A DNA stretch of 64,000 bases from a bacterium (GTDB lineage: Bacteria > Zhuqueibacterota > QNDG01 > JAFGCO01), in contig JAFGCO010000065.1 of the NCBI GenBank assembly GCA_016932575.1, forward strand, positions 84,465 to 148,464, written 5' to 3'. The notes beneath the pieces were generated by a model. The model did no database searches and was not told the origin of the DNA. It worked only from the letters and a program-made list of their open reading frames with translations. Made by a program: the position numbers and the translations under genes. Of this stretch, positions 63,013 to 64,000 are shown piece by piece. Positions within the stretch are counted from its first letter, which is position 1. The number at the start of each line of letters is the position of its first letter.

Positions 63013-64000
63013 ATGACAGAATCATCTTTAAGCACAATCATTTTAGAGTCACTGCAAGCCGGATGGATCTTTCTTGATCAGGATTTACGGATCGTTCAAT
63101 TCAATTCTCTCTTTCAAACATGGCATCCACATTATCAAACATTTGATAAACTGTCAGTCACAGAAGTGCTGCCAGAAACCGTCGGACTGGATCTGCTCTT
63201 TAAAGAGTTGATCTCAGGTAAACAAACCGCGTTCACACTGTCTCACATCGAAAAAGAGTCATTAAAAAAAGAGACTGGCTATTTCAACCTTATTTTCCTC
63301 TCGACTAAAATACCAGAAAAACCCATACTCATCTTACTGTTTAATGATACAGACTTTGCTCTAATAGTGCAAAAAGTCCAGCAGCAATCATATGAAATTA
63401 AACTGATGCGCAGTTTGCTGCACACAAAAACAGCCATGGCTTCCGGACTAATCGGTTCTTCCGAGCCCATAAATCGATTAAGAAATATGATCGAAAAAGT
63501 AGCATCGGTTCCCTACTCCACCATTCTTATTCAGGGGGAGACAGGAACTGGGAAAAGCCTTGTGGCATACATGATACATCACCTGACAGACAAAAGAGAC
63601 CGGCCATTTATTGAATTCAATTGTGCTGCAGTGCCTGAGACACTGCTGGAATCAGAACTATTTGGATATGAAAAGGGAGCATTTACGCATGCTGCTGCAC
63701 TTAAAAAAGGACTTTTGGAAGAAGCCAATGGCGGCACATTATTCCTCGATGAGATCGGAGATGTCCCTATAAATCTTCAGTCCAAATTGTTAACCGTGCT
63801 TGAATCCCGAAAATTCCGCCGGCTCGGCAGTACCAGAGAAACGACTTCAAAATTTCGTCTGATAGCCGCAACAAACCGAAATTTAAAAATAATGCTTGAA
63901 AAAAACAAATTCCGGGAAGATTTATTTTACCGGATACAGGTTGTTACTATAAACTGCCCTCCTCTGCGCGATCTGGGAGATGACCTGATATCCATTGCAC
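63013..64000 (+). CDS. PAS-domain sigma-54-dependent activator (C-terminus cut by window edge)
   Basis: About 329 residues are present. A PAS-like sensor (about 1-125) precedes an AAA+ sigma-54 activator core with Walker A GETGTGKS (175-182) and Walker [12 protein letters not shown]. The GAFTGA loop that contacts sigma-54 reads GAFTHA (222-227). The DNA-binding domain lies past the window end. It starts 3 bp after the GTPase gene, so the GTPase may feed into its control. Confidence 0.92.
   Translation, partial: MTESSLSTIILESLQAGWIFLDQDLRIVQFNSLFQTWHPHYQTFDKLSVTEVLPETVGLDLLFKELISGKQTAFTLSHIEKESLKKETGYFNLIFLSTKIPEKPILILLFNDTDFALIVQKVQQQSYEIKLMRSLLHTKTAMASGLIGSSEPINRLRNMIEKVASVPYSTILIQGETGTGKSLVAYMIHHLTDKRDRPFIEFNCAAVPETLLESELFGYEKGAFTHAAALKKGLLEEANGGTLFLDEIGDVPINLQSKLLTVLESRKFRRLGSTRETTSKFRLIAATNRNLKIMLEKNKFREDLFYRIQVVTINCPPLRDLGDDLISIA

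Noticed and set aside
1-64000. CRISPR arrays, tRNA/rRNA genes and IS transposases
   Set aside because: I looked for regularly spaced repeats, tRNA-like folds and transposase motifs by eye and found none; weak evidence of absence only.

Overview
This window looks like a chromosomal stress-response and trehalose-metabolism island from a Gram-negative bacterium, probably an anaerobe or microaerophile. Supporting features are many lipoprotein and periplasmic products, HtrA, BON-domain proteins, a superoxide reductase, hemerythrin, ferredoxin and a minimal SUF system. I cannot fix the taxon from sequence alone. The mix of giant PAS kinases, a small Cys-rich CPFFN protein and a Ras-like GTPase would fit Desulfobacterota or an FCB-group lineage such as Calditrichota/KSB1. 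I recognise no tRNA, rRNA, CRISPR array or IS transposase.

Layout, 1-54.5 kb: every gene I accept is on the minus strand. In order of increasing coordinate: ftsH (3' end cut by the window)-CBS-htrA; a TreT-like glycosyltransferase with a REC-PAS regulator; a four-PAS/two-GAF sensor kinase with its single-domain response regulator; SDR, PGPGW protein, superoxide reductase, hemerythrin, OsmC and PfpI; pfkB and sodC remnants; a six-BON protein with Hsp20; ligA, polX, PEBP and Yip1; PCD, a Rieske-FAD reductase and ferredoxin; M50 protease-UspA-CBS; a NarL-type response regulator and a seven-PAS kinase; OtsA-OtsB fusion; a three-BON protein; UbiB/phasin-like; SufBC; PRTase; GAPDH, DUF72, GH65 and a beta-PGM/TPP fusion; NfeD-like, Fpg, a second NarL-type regulator, a second PEBP, MsrB and a second UspA.

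Layout, 54.9-64 kb: the strand switches to plus across a divergent intergenic region. First comes a signalling/lipid cluster (REC protein, CheB-like domain lacking its catalytic His, Cys-rich protein, dCMP deaminase, zinc-ribbon membrane protein, lipid kinase, TPR lipoprotein). Two minus genes follow, then an SGNH hydrolase, and finally a four-gene cluster: coiled-coil protein, 306-aa protein, Ras-like GTPase and a PAS/sigma-54 activator that runs off the right end.

How it works together: eleven transcription units in the minus-strand part start with a shared promoter architecture. It is a 15-bp inverted repeat (TCAGG-N5-CCTGA, or TCGGG variant) directly abutting a -35-like hexamer (often TTGATN), with a spacer of most often 17 bp to a TA-rich -10. 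This ties htrA/ftsH, TreT, superoxide reductase, Hsp20/BON, ferredoxin/reductase, CBS/UspA/protease, a response regulator, BON, phasin/UbiB, a membrane coiled-coil protein and UspA into what looks like one regulon. The regulator is not proven; the NarL-type regulators in the window are candidates.

Several genes carry single-base frameshifts or truncations (response regulator, superoxide reductase, GAPDH, pfkB, sodC, porin remnant, lipoprotein fragment). These are either real decay or homopolymer sequencing errors, and read-level data would decide.
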